This document shows, one piece after another, positions 46,279 to 56,429 of a stretch of 64,000 nucleotides of DNA. Under the pieces are notes generated by a model that saw only the letters and a program-made list of their open reading frames with translations, was not told the DNA's origin and did not search any database. The DNA is from Sycobia sp. Sy_11 (Eukaryota > Arthropoda > Insecta > Hymenoptera > Epichrysomallidae), in the NCBI GenBank assembly GCA_018907035.1, contig JACCIC010000167.1, positions 744,001 to 808,000 of the forward strand. The letters run 5' to 3'. The position numbers and the translations under genes were made by a program. Every line of letters starts with the position of its first letter. Within the stretch, counting starts at the first letter, position 1.

Positions 46279-46330
46279 AGTCTCTGATGAGGAGCCGTAG
46301 CGAGCTCGAAACGTTGGACAAGTCTTCAAT
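46279..46330 (+). ncRNA. hammerhead ribozyme-like motif (Penelope 3' repeat)
   Basis: CTGATGAG at 46284-46291, stem II with loop CGTAGCGA, CGAAAC at 46307-46312. Core intact; only loop bases differ from the other intact copies. Confidence 0.7.
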
Positions 46331-46650
46331 TAGGTAAGGGTGTTGGGGACAATCTGACTGCACTTTACTAACAAAGAATTTTTTCAGCTAATATTTTATT
46401 TAATTTAATTTTTTTTATTTGAATTTTATTAAAATAAAATTAAATTATTTTTAATTTTATTAAATTATTTTTAATTTTATTAAATTATTTTTAATTTTAT
46501 TTTAATTTAATTTTTAATTTAATTTTTATTTTATTTTTTATTTATTTTTGTTTTTTATTTTTATTTTTTATTTTTATTTTTGTTTTATTTTTGGATTGAA
46601 TTGATTGGACTGTAAGACTACTAAAAAAATATTTATTAATTTTTATTGAA

Positions 46651-47789
46651 AATTTTGTTTATTGATTATTTATTTATAACTTTATTTACTATTAATTTAT
46701 TTGTATTATTTATGTTTAATATATTTTTTAAAATACTAGTCTCCTTTACTACATCTACTTAAAATATCATTCTATAGGAAAAGCGCATTTTGGTTTCCTT
46801 TGAGCTATTATGGTTCCTTAATGTTTAAATATTATTTATTTATCTATTGTATTTAACAGTTAAGTCCTAATTTTACATTCATTAGTGTATATCATTGAGC
46901 TATTTTCAGTGAATGTTCGATGCTCTTCCTTACTATGTCTGGCTGTACTGCCCAGGAACCTTCGTGTAGTTTAATATACCAACTAGTTACTTATATAAAA
47001 ATGGACAATTATTGTTGAATAATTCATAATTTTATTTCCACCATTGCTCTGTTTTACACGAATCTAGAAAACTTTGTTGTGCCACGAAATTTCTTTTCAT
47101 TCCTTTCCATACTCTTAATGTTTTTAGTGTTCACTACAGGTACCACTGGTGACATATACGTTATATGTATAGCTCTATATGCTTCTATTCTAGAAAAAAG
47201 AGAAACTAATAAATCTAAACTATTGTATCAGTGGTCCCCTTGCTTCTCAATTCTCTAAAAGCTGTGCATTAACTATAAAAAGGTCGACTCGATGGGGCTG
47301 TGTATATGACTCGTCGAGGGCCTGTTTTCATTAACAGTTTTTTTCTGTCGAGAACCTTAATTTTACTCAAATTCTCCTGGATTTGATTTCCACCATAGAT
47401 GCGGTTTTTTTGGACAATATACACTTTTCAGAATCGAGAAATTCGGTCTCTTTCAATCCTTGTTAAGTCTAGCAAAAATCTGCATGTATCATATATGCAT
47501 GCAGCGTGACAGCTGTTAGATGTTACTGCTCAATTGCACAGGTTTTTGGACTATAATTTTAAATGAAAATCTTTCTTTACTTTTGCGACGGCCAAAAACA
47601 TGGCCGCGCAAATTTATTACGATTATTATACAAATAAATATTTTACTTTAATCTTACACATACAAATTTACCGCGAAAACACAGAATAATTTATACACAA
47701 ATAATAATTTATTTCCGTCGCACACGCGAAAATACTTACACGCAAAAATAATTGTCCGACGAACAATCTAACTTGAATACGAAATGAAT
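46651..47789. other. unassigned stretch
   Basis: AT-rich with no recognised motif. The last 150 bases may already belong to copy C, since weak similarity to 33310-33400 is visible from about 47700. Confidence 0.4.
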
Positions 47790-47906
47790 TTAATATATTA
47801 AATTCAACACACTGCTAACATACCGAGAACGCGCAAAGGTCGCGACGACTACTGGAGAAGGTAGTCGACCAGACAGCCAAAAACCGAAGGAGAGAGAGAA
47901 CAATAT

Positions 47907-47955
<49 letters not shown>

Positions 47956-48238
47956 CGCTAAGAAGACCAGAAAAGTGCGCGAGAGGGGATACACCTCGCG
48001 TGGCGAGAGAGAATCACGCCAAGTGTATTAGGCCGGCGTTGGCTATCCTCCTCTAACACATACCCACACGCACATTACCGTACTCTCTCATCGAATGACA
48101 GGCGCCAGCAGCGAATACCTTGGTAGGGGAACGAACGAGCCTCTACACTGGCGCTCATTCCAAACATATACAACGGGTGTCCCAAATGAAATCTCCCGCC
48201 GTATTTAATTTATCAAATACATTTAAATATTGTCAACG

Positions 48239-48292
<54 letters not shown>

Positions 48293-48492
48293 GTATATGT
48301 ATATTATTGTATGTTTATAATATAATATTTGTACGCAGTATACCGGATGAAAGTACTTATAAAACTATTATGACTATTAAAATTATAATATTAATTATTA
48401 TTATTATTAATATTATTATTAATATCATTATTATAAATCGCCGGCTCGTCCGATATTAGACGAGCGGCGGTGATTATATCCTGTAATTTCGC

Positions 48493-48520
48493 TATAAAAG
48501 GGCCTGCGAATGGCAAAATC
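48493..48520 (+). promoter_or_regulatory. core promoter of copy C: TATA box and initiator
   Basis: TATAAAAGGGC at 48493 and TCAGGGAG at 48518, the same arrangement as in copy A. Confidence 0.55.
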
Positions 48521-48632
48521 AGGGAGTTCGTCCAGTGTACCGGCTGACCCGCAGTCGTGTCACTTGACCTCCTCCTGGAGCTATAAACTGTCCAGATCTC
48601 GATAAATCCTGCCTAAAAAACTGCTCCAAAAC

Positions 48633-48755
48633 TATTAGCTTGATCTCTGTTGCGAGGCGCTCCTCAAAAGACAGACGGTTAATAATTTTACCCGTCCAGA
48701 AGTGAACATAATCCTTGTTGCGAGGCGCTCCTCAAAAGACTAGCGGAATTAAGCT
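48633..48755 (+). ncRNA. family-1 stem-loop array, copy C (two units)
   Basis: Unit 1 (48633-48684): outer arm TATTAGC with GTTAATA (one G-T pair), inner stem TCTGT/ACAGA, hairpin AGG-CGCT-CCT. Unit 2 (about 48702-48755): inner stem CTTGT/ACTAG with one mismatch, hairpin AGG-CGCT-CCT, outer stem weak. Unit 1 pairs better than its copy A homologue. Confidence 0.65.
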
Positions 48756-48890
48756 CACCTTAGTTTTAAACCTAGAGTAAATTTTACCTGTCACGTTTTA
48801 TTTCCCCGCGTGTAAAATACCTCCGGGTATCCGTGCGGTAAATAAAGCCGGATTAAATAAACGTCGCGGAATCTCGCACGAACCTAGTAT

Positions 48891-48957
<67 letters not shown>

Positions 48958-49200
48958 AGCTTTAAGTTAATTAATTTCTTTTAAGTAATTATTTTGGATG
49001 TATTGTTTGTTTCAGAATCTTGTTGATAGAAGAATTTTTTTTTGAATAAACATTTTTATTTTTTGTTATAAAAAAATATACTGTGTTCTGTTAAATTATT
49101 TTCCTGATCCAGCGCCCAATTCCGAATATATTTTCTCTCCTCTCAAATTATTCTGGAAAAACACCGTGTAAGCTATCCCGAGGGGGATAGGGACGTTATA

Positions 49201-49609
49201 GTTCTTGTTGGTTGCGAGGCGCTCTTCAAAAAGCCAGCGGAAAAGCCAACCTTAATTTTACCCAAATTAAATTGTACCTGTATCGTTTCAATCCCCCGCG
49301 TGGAAATTAACACCAGGTATCCGTGCGGTAAATAGCGCCAACTTTAAATTATCATATATATCTAGATTAAGTTAATTTAATTTTTTCATTTAAGTAATTA
49401 TTATCGTATTATCGTATTATTGTTTGTTACAGAGTCATGTCCAATCAAGTGTGTGAATAAACATGTTTTATGTTTTTTTACTAAAATATACTGTGCTCTT
49501 GTTAATTATTTTCCTGATTCGCCGCCCGATCCTGAATATACTTCCTCCTCTCTCAAAGTATCCTGGAAAATACCGCGGAAGCTATGCCGATGGGGTTAGG
49601 AACGTTACA
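49201..49609 (+). mobile_element. Structured-leader element, partial copy C'
   Basis: Starts abruptly inside a family-1 unit (TTGGTTGCGAGGCGCTCTTC near 49208, with GCCAGCGG) immediately after copy C ends. It continues with CCCCCGCGTGGAAA, donor-like GGTAAAT (49328), acceptor TTTGTTACAG (to 49432), AATAAA (49456) and an end at GTTACA (49604-49609). It looks like a recombination or tandem-duplication product. Confidence 0.6.
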
Positions 49610-49710
49610 ATTTTATCTAATTATATGGGTGATACAAGGACATTTGCCACTAACTTCTTCAAGCTAGTGAGCAGCACGACAGGGAGAAGAGACAGCAGTA
49701 AACCGTTCAG

Positions 49711-49715
<5 letters not shown>

Positions 49716-49776
<61 letters not shown>
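49716..49776. repeat. (CA)n-(TA)n microsatellite
   Basis: CA repeats to about 49760, then TA repeats. Confidence 0.95.
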
Positions 49777-49777
<1 letters not shown>

Positions 49778-51488
49778 AGAATAGTAATAATGTAATAATA
49801 AAAGAAGTATGACATGAATATTATACATTGGATTTATAGAAATAAAAGAGAATATTTATAAGATGAATATAAACGTAATATTATTACATATAAAATATTT
49901 TTGAATACAATAATATAAGTAAAACAATTCAAAATTATATTACTTATACATATATTAATAGATTACAATATATCAACGATGATGGCCGGCACATGACTGG
50001 CTTGATGTTAATTTAATATTATTTTCATTTTGTGCAGTACAAGTTTCTCTAAGAAAAAGCGAATTTTCCCGAGAAGGAGAGGAGCAGAAAAAATAGTCAT
50101 TACATTTATACTTATTTCTCATTCCATGTACTGGCAGTGTCTGTTATAGACGGCGACGCTACTGCGGATGTTCGTGCGATCAATATGATCGCACCTCGTA
50201 ATATAGGCTCATCTTCAAGATGATCGCACGTCGTGCGTATCTGCTACGTGTACATGGACTTTGCAAGTTCTGAGTCTATTAGTTTTATGTGTCTCTTTCC
50301 GAGCTAAACTCGTATTCGATTATGGGGAAATTTCATGAAGCAATATTCTTTTCATTTATTATCACGCTCGGCGTGTTATTTCATGTGCCTTATCGTTTTT
50401 TTCGCGATGCGATTGCGTGGAGAGGGGTACATTAGTTGCCGTGCACAATTCGGGCTCGTTGCCTTAACACAACTTATGCCCGACTGGCCCGCCGTTGGGC
50501 GCCATTTGTACCTCGATGCGACCATGTCTGTTGGCAGCTCGGAGAAGAAGGCTTCCCTTTATACCTCGCGACTCTCTCCGTTTTCTTTACTCGTCGCACA
50601 CTTTCACGGCTTGTACTTCGCGCATTTTCGACTCCGCGCGCGAACACTTGATTTCTCAACCGCAGTTTGACCGGTCACAATATATATATATACATCCATA
50701 CCAAATATTATCTTCTAAAATAAGAAAAGAAAGAAAATTTAATAATAGCTTCTGAAAGAATTTCTTATATAAATAGAACAAAAGATATGTTTGATGATGA
50801 TACTACTGATTTAAAAAAGACTTTAAAAATCAGTAATTGAGTACAAAATAATTTGATAAAATTTTGAACTTATTGCAAATCGGAAGAATATATTGAACGC
50901 GTGATAATTTTAAATATTAAAAATGAGGAAATGATACACTCACTAAATATTGCGGGCTTCTTTAGTTTCATAAAGCTTAGTTGACATATAGAATAATAAT
51001 AACATCCATTAATTTTCTTAGGCATAAAATTTTTAGATTTTTATTTAATGTATAAGTGAAAACCATTTCCTATACATACAATTTTTATAATATAGTAGTG
51101 TGGGATATGATTATTCCAATTCATCATAAGACTATTTCATTCGATAAAGTGTCGTTACTGAAGTGAGCGCGAATAAACAGTTATAAATACGCTGCAACTT
51201 TTGTTTTCCACAAGCCATTACTAAAAGTTTGCTGGCGGCATATTTAACTCTAAACATAACTTCTCGCTTAAACCTGAGATTTATCAGCATCGCATGTTTT
51301 TCATTCTAAGGTGAAACTTAACACGCATTTATTATCAATAATAAATACTAACTTTTTTTAATGAATTAGTAAACTAAGGTAGTTATGATTATATTGAACA
51401 CAAGTTTAAATGCAAAATTCTTTCTTAAAAAATTTCTTTTAAGCTTATATACTTTAAGTATATCTCGTATTATTAATATATTAATTAT
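49777..51488. other. unassigned stretch with perfect hairpins
   Basis: 50040-50680 is GC-richer. GTGCGATCA (50174-50182) and TGATCGCAC (50186-50194) form a perfect 9-bp hairpin, and TGATCGCAC recurs at 50221-50229 beside CGTGCG. A segment ending GACCGGTCACA at 50683 abuts a TA tract and might be an LTR end, but no start was found. Frames at 50335-50755 look incidental. Confidence 0.4.
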
Positions 51489-52341
51489 ATTGGGTGTACC
51501 AGTAAATTTCCAATGTTTGTCAAAAGATGGCGTCACCAGTGGTCCCGGGCAGAAATGTTAGACCTAATGTGTTATATTTATATTATGTATCTGTCAACAA
51601 CTTTACAGCATTATAAACGTTCTCTCTTTAAAAAAAATGGCTTGAACCGTAATATTACTATTGATTATTCTATATTATTCCTTGGTTTAGGTCTATTTTT
51701 TTAAAAATTTACTGTTGGTACAGAAAAATGAATATTATAAGAAATATGTATTTTGAGGAGATCTATAACTTTCGTTAGCAATCCTTTTTGACAGTTTTCG
51801 TATTTTAGAAAATAACTTAGAAAAATGAGATTTTTACAGAATTCTTATGGTTTTCATAACAAAAATGGACACTATTTGACACTATAAAATTTGTGGTAAG
51901 AACTCCATAAAACCTAAATAAACAATTTAAGTAGAAATGTCAGACTTCATGTGTTATATTTGTAGGTAGTGTATCTGTCCACAACTTTCCAGCATTATCT
52001 TTGTGCGTTTCTTTCGGTGTCGTTTATTTTATCGAGAAAAATCATGGCAAGCCTCTAGACAAATAAACGCCATTTTCGGAAAGCGCTGCTTCTAGTATTT
52101 AATATGAGCAAAAGCGCAGCTGAGGCCTATCGTGGAGATTAATTCAAAAGGATAGAAATGGGTATCGTTCGAATTGATGCCAAAAGACGTCAAACGGCAA
52201 TTTGGCATGTCCGACAGAGAGATGGGAAAAAGTTGTAACTTCCGATGGACAATACTTTAAATAAAGGATGTGCGGCCATTTTTTCATAATAAAACCTCAT
52301 ACTATATGAAAAACGCTGAAAACTTACTTATACACCTAATA
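51489..52341 (+). mobile_element. composite of two internally deleted mariner copies
   Basis: TTGGGTGTACCAGTAAATTT opens at 51490 and AACTTACTTATACACCTAATA closes at 52341 as degraded terminal repeats. The 5' non-coding block (AATGTTAGACCTAATGTGTT at 51554) is repeated at about 51936. The second copy has a few N-terminal codons and jumps directly to the C-terminal WEKVVTSDGQYFK and stop (52255-52263). No catalytic domain remains. Confidence 0.65.
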
Positions 52342-52905
52342 TTTACTAATATTTGTTTTTATACTTTAGACTGGCCCTTCGTAATTTTAAAATACACGAG
52401 AATTAAATATGATCTTATATATAAAAAAATCTGTTGTATTGCATGATTTGTAACATATAATATTTCATGATGAATTATAAGAAATTTTTTTTAAATAAAT
52501 TAATTAAATAAATAATAAAATAATAATAATAATTATATTGTCTTACATAAAACTATGATTAATTAAGATTTTATTAAGATTCTATTAATAAATATCTATT
52601 ACTTTTATTAATATGATAGATATTATTATAACAGTACTATAATCTCAATTTATATTATATTATATTAGTAACATTGGACACTGACAAAACGGTCACGCAT
52701 AGCGAGTTATGCGAGATTGTATAAATTCAGGTAAAACAAATATGATATGAAAGTAGAAAAGTTGCTGTTTTTGTTTCGCCATCTCCTTGTTCACAATAAT
52801 CAGAAGTTAAGATAAAATGTATAATATTCAGGTTTTCTTATTAAAATGTAAAAGTAGTATATAAAATCAATTAGAATTATTATCCAAAAATTTTATATTT
52901 GAAAA
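52342..52905. other. AT-rich stretch, nothing recognised
   Basis: No coding or repeat motif recognised. Confidence 0.5.
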
Positions 52906-53140
52906 ATAGATAGATACATAAAAGAAGAATTTGTGCACATCAATATAGTTTAAAAATATGAATATTGCTTCGAGATTAAGAGAAAATTGTTTGAATCTTT
53001 TACATTATTTAAATTTTGGTAATCTAAATATTTTCAAAATGTATTGAAAAAGTGTTCAAAATATTGAGATTCCTAGAAATCAAAATAATATAAATGTCAA
53101 AATGCTGTCAAGTAGATAATAATAATTGTGTTTATTCATT
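52906..53140 (+). pseudogene. highly decayed Penelope GIY-YIG tail
   Basis: AGAAGAATTTGTGCACATCA near 52923 and the following bases align with the KRIYEHKYSL region of the 45.9-kb copy, and later blocks match the EHCLKFLHSFDF and SRNxNNVN parts. Stops are numerous. Confidence 0.5.
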
Positions 53141-53149
53141 TGAAATACT

Positions 53150-53500
53150 TCAATTGTACTTTTGTCCATTGCTTATATACAAATTAATAAATATTTTTTC
53201 ATTGGTTTTACAGTCCAAACAATCGAAAACAATACGTAACAATATCAATACATATCTATATTAACATTAATACATCAATACACAAAAAAAATAAAAATAA
53301 AATAAAATAAAAAATAAAATAATACCAATAAATTCTGTATACAAGGACAGTCTGTCATTATAATTTTTAATTTAATATTTATTTTTATTATTTTTGTGTA
53401 TTGATGTATTAATCTTAATGTCGATATGTATTGATATTGTTACGTATTGTTTTCGATTGATTTGATTGGACTGTAAGACCAATGAAAAAATATTTATTAA
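53150..53500. repeat. inverted pair of Penelope terminal fragments
   Basis: The left arm (about 53184-53330) reads the Penelope tail in reverse (ATTGGTTTTACAGTCCAAAC) and the right arm (about 53356-53500) reads it forward (TTGGACTGTAAGACCAATGA). Both arms share TGTGTATTGATGTATTAAT-type sequence. The centre holds GGACAGTCTGTCATT. The whole could fold into a 150-bp hairpin. Confidence 0.7.
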
Positions 53501-54620
53501 TTTATTCATTTGAAGGACACAGGGAGTAGACGTTGGAGAAGAGCCAAAGCATTTCGGAACATACAGCTTTCTAAATCTAAAAGCTTTGTTAAAGTAGAAA
53601 GTTAGATTGTTCATTTTTAACTAAATTCAATTGATTTTAATATTTTAAGTTTTTCATTTGATACGTTACTGGGGTAAATATAAATAAGGTAAGTCTGATT
53701 ATCACTATAATGATAATATTTTTATATTCATACTCATTATACTGATGTTTTATATCGGTTGTTGTGAATAGAATTATTAATTTCGACTTTAAATAGAAAT
53801 AATATTAAAATTAAATCTATTATTGTTAATAAGATAATATTAATAAAAATTAAATAGAAATAATCTATCTTGTAAATATTAGTTTTATGTAGGAGAAAGC
53901 AAGAGTAAATCTCCAAAAAAAAATTGTTATACTTCAGTTAACAAGGAACCACGGGTGTGTAAACAGTGGCGACCCACATCAAAGTATCGATCTTCTCAGA
54001 CGATTTATTTTTTCGTTTCTCAGTAATACATCTTTAGCTTGCTTCTTCCGATTAATCTTCCTGTATTTTCATATACTCTTGTCAAAGGAACACATACCCA
54101 CACGTTCAAACAGCTTTGCTGGACTTTTGCTCGATAGAACCGATATTTCGTTTCCCTAACGATAGTATTTTCTTTTTCTTGTTAATTTTTATGTCTCACA
54201 TTAATTCACTTACACTTCTCTCGCTCTCTCTCTCTCTCTCTCACCCTCTCTTTCTGATTCTATATGTGCATTATATAGTAATACAAAGTATTGAAGAATT
54301 AAATAATGTTATGAATTCAATTATGTGGTTGCATTTTGGTTTATTTGATTGATCACAGGCAGTTATTTATAATAATGGAAACACAAAGATTTTTGCCAGG
54401 TGGAATCTTATTTTTTCTAAGAGTCTTAGTTTCTAATAGTTATAGTATCTTGGATTATTATAATATAATAATAATAATCCAAGATACATGCATGCTTTTC
54501 ATAGATGATTGGCCAATATATATTCGATGTAATAACTTCTTTAAATGGTTTTTTTTGAAGATCTTGACAACGAAAGATATATTTATCATGTGCGCATCAA
54601 TAAATGTTTTCTTTCATCAT
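53501..54620. other. unassigned stretch
   Basis: AT-rich, with a CT tract near 54222-54250. No recognised coding motif before the RT relic begins. Confidence 0.4.
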
Positions 54621-54624
54621 TTTT

Positions 54625-54840
54625 GATGGCTTGATTCCCTCATATGTACGATCTGTAAAAGATCTTGGACTTTTATAACATGCATACATTACATAGAATG
54701 ATTATGATTCTCGTCGTTCATCTACAATGCATGGAATCTTATACCGGCTGTGATATCGATAATATCAAGTTAAAACACAGCTAGCAAATGCACTCATTAT
54801 TCCTCATTTGAATTACGCTTATCTTATATAGGATAATTTG
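54625..54840 (+). pseudogene. non-LTR reverse transcriptase relic, left part
   Basis: The + strand reads IPSYVRSVKDLGLL near 54640, a block found after the catalytic RT motifs, and later VKTQLANALIIPHLNYAYLI near 54775-54828, the RT thumb block (normally KxxLxxSLVLPHxxYxxxVY). The frame is cut at ATTTG 54836-54840 and resumes at 55967. Confidence 0.6.
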
Positions 54841-55966
54841 CGACGAGACAATAGTCTCGCGCAAATATTATATATTGTAGATAAGTCGCGAAGTCGCGAG
54901 TGGCGCGGCGCGGCGAAGGGAGAGCGCCGAAGGCTTCGTGGCGCGGCGCGGCGCTGGGATAAAGCGCCGGCAGCACGGTGAAGATGAGCGAGCGCTCTTG
55001 GGCCGCAGGCGGCTCTGCGTAGTTCTAAGGCGCCGTACAGTGCGGTAAGGGGAGAGCGAGCGCTCTCTCCCAATTCTCAAATAGAGCCGCAGTGACTGCG
55101 AAATTTCAGTGTGCCAGCGACCTCGAAACTGGCTATTCGAGGGGGGGCTCTCGTCGGCGCGATAGCAGGCGAAATGTCAGCCTCAGGGTCCTGAGGTGCT
55201 TGTCACATCGACAAGCACACTTAGGGCGGGACGCGATCACGTAGAATAGAAAATAAATAAAATTTGTAACTACGCTAACGCGGAGCGTTAAATTTTAAGT
55301 TAAATAATTGTTAAATTTCATAAATCATAAAACAAATATATTTTATGATTTTTTATTTGTTTCAGCGGATAATGGCGCGACTAAGCAAGTCGATAGCAGC
55401 GGCTAATTCGGCAAATGCTGAAATAAATAAATTAATTAGTTTTTTTATCCTTTTTTGTTAATTATTTTTTATATTTTGTTAATAAATTTTCTTATTCCTA
55501 AATAAATAGAAATTTATTCAGATCCTAACATCCAGCAAAGAAAAGAAAAAAAAATACAAATAAATAATATAAAATCCAATACGAACTCTGGTGGGTTGAG
55601 CGAGAGTGAGAATTGAATTTCGCGGTTCGGTGTGTATTAGAACAAAGTTGGTGGCGGGTTGACCGACCAAGGGCCTAGGCGTGTTGAGCGTAGGCCAAAG
55701 TATAGTACGCACCGTAAATTATTATAACTAATAATAAATAAATTATCTTGCACAAGCGAACCTAGTGGCGCGTTGAGCGACTAGGGGCCGAGGCGGGTTG
55801 AGCCGGAGCCACTCGTTTATGCAAGTTAAAACGAATAGAACATAGCCTTTGGTGGGGTGAAAAGAACTCGATGGCGTGTTGAGCGATCGGGGCCGAGGCG
55901 CGTTGAGCTGGAGCACGAATTAGCTCTCACCAAAGTGCTTATGTTACAAATTTAACAAAATATTTG
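54836..55966 (+). mobile_element. non-coding insertion with structured array (copy D)
   Basis: ATTTG at 54836-54840 recurs at 55962-55966, and removing the 1,126 bases between restores the reading register of the RT relic, so this is a precise insertion. It contains a 5' hairpin (CGAGAC/GTCTCG near 54845), a GC-rich region with perfect hairpins (CCTCAGG-GT-CCTGAGG near 55185; GTGCTTGTC/GACAAGCAC near 55197), an acceptor-like TTTGTTTCAG (to 55365) similar to copies A and C, and the family-2 array (55585-55917). Ends are not TG...CA and no long open frame exists, so the class is unknown. Confidence 0.7.
55585..55917 (+). ncRNA. family-2 stem-loop array: constant loop, variable arms (seven units)
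   Basis: Loop consensus GGCGNGTTGAGCG (13 nt; in unit 2 the N and its partner read G and C, loop end ACCG). Units and arms: 55585-55607 ACTCT/AGAGT; 55648-55670 TTGGT/ACCAA; 55672-55696 GGCCTA/TAGGCC; 55761-55785 CCTAGT/ACTAGG; 55867-55891 CTCGAT/ATCGGG (one G-T). Two further loops at about 55786-55810 and 55892-55917 have weaker arms beginning GGCCGA. Five unrelated but complementary arms around a near-constant loop imply selection for the hairpin with the loop exposed. Confidence 0.8.
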
Positions 55967-56235
55967 TGCACTAAATTACAGCGACTTCAAAATCCTGTAG
56001 TTAGATTCATTTTTCATCTCAAACATGAGAAAAAATCGGAACCTGTCTATCATAAATTGAATTGGTAAACTTTAACTGAGTGCCGAAATTATATCACGGG
56101 TGTTTTTTTAAAGAAGATATTCACGTCAAAAAAAACTTATTTTTGCATTTTCGTACTATGTTCCCGATCATTGCTAATACAGTTCCTTGTTCCCGTCAAA
56201 TGAAATTTAAAAAATCTTTTCTAACAATTATTACA
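55967..56235 (+). pseudogene. non-LTR reverse transcriptase relic, right part
   Basis: Continues the 54.6-54.8 kb relic: KLQRLQNPVVRFIFHLK near 55975-56025 is the common KLQRxQNxxxRxIF block after the RT thumb, followed by decayed C-terminal sequence. Stops are frequent. Confidence 0.6.
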
Positions 56236-56280
56236 ACAACCACCAACAGGAATAGTTTTTCTGTATAAGCAAAACTTTGG

Positions 56281-56312
56281 AAAAATGCTGCAAACTTACT
56301 TGTACACCCAAT
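56281..56312 (+). repeat. mariner-type terminal end
   Basis: GCTGCAAACTTACTTGTACA, then CCCAATA, closely matches the 3' end of the mariner at 52341. No transposase sequence is attached. Confidence 0.5.
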
Positions 56313-56429
56313 ATTTCTTCAACAGATTCTAATTTGTGAAAGCAAGTCATTATATTTATTTTGTTTTGTCCCTTTAATTTTTCGTTTTTAACAATTTTTA
56401 TCTTACTCAAGCGACGGGCTCTGGATGTA

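Larger units (their letters stand above)
45120..46650 (+). mobile_element. Penelope-like element with two hammerhead-bearing terminal repeats
   Basis: First terminal repeat about 45120-45460, with hammerhead-like motif, donor, acceptor, palindrome, AT tract and GATTGGACTGTAAGACCAAT tail. An internal region with truncated ORF pieces follows (45540-46069). The second terminal repeat (about 46260-46650) carries its own hammerhead-like motif and tail. The RT domain is almost entirely deleted, so the element is defective, but the repeat-ORF-repeat layout is that of Penelope-like elements. Confidence 0.85.
47790..49200 (+). mobile_element. Structured-leader element, copy C (probable LTR)
   Basis: Parallels copy A: CAAAAACCGAAG, a (TC)n tract (47911-47952), GCGAATACCTTGGTAGG, (TA)n (48241-48290), CGGCTCGTC/GACGAGCGG hairpin (48440-48470), TATAAAAGGGC (48493), TCAGGGAG (48518), two family-1 stem-loops (48633-48755), CCCCGCGTG block, donor-like GGTAAAT (48838), (TA)n (48896-48955), acceptor TTTGTTTCAG (to 49015), AATAAA (49045) and an end at GTTATA (49200). 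No coding frame is conserved. Confidence 0.6.

Noticed and set aside
50335..50755. A 111-codon frame plus three overlapping frames
   Set aside because: Four overlapping frames on both strands in a GC-richer patch indicate low stop density rather than coding.
53530..53570. Weak hammerhead-like string (GAAGAGCC...TTTCGGAAC)
   Set aside because: Too many core mismatches to distinguish from chance, despite lying near a Penelope fragment.
54819..55080. Two overlapping Arg/Ala-rich - strand frames
   Set aside because: They lie in the GC-rich hairpin region of the non-coding insertion, with no family resemblance.
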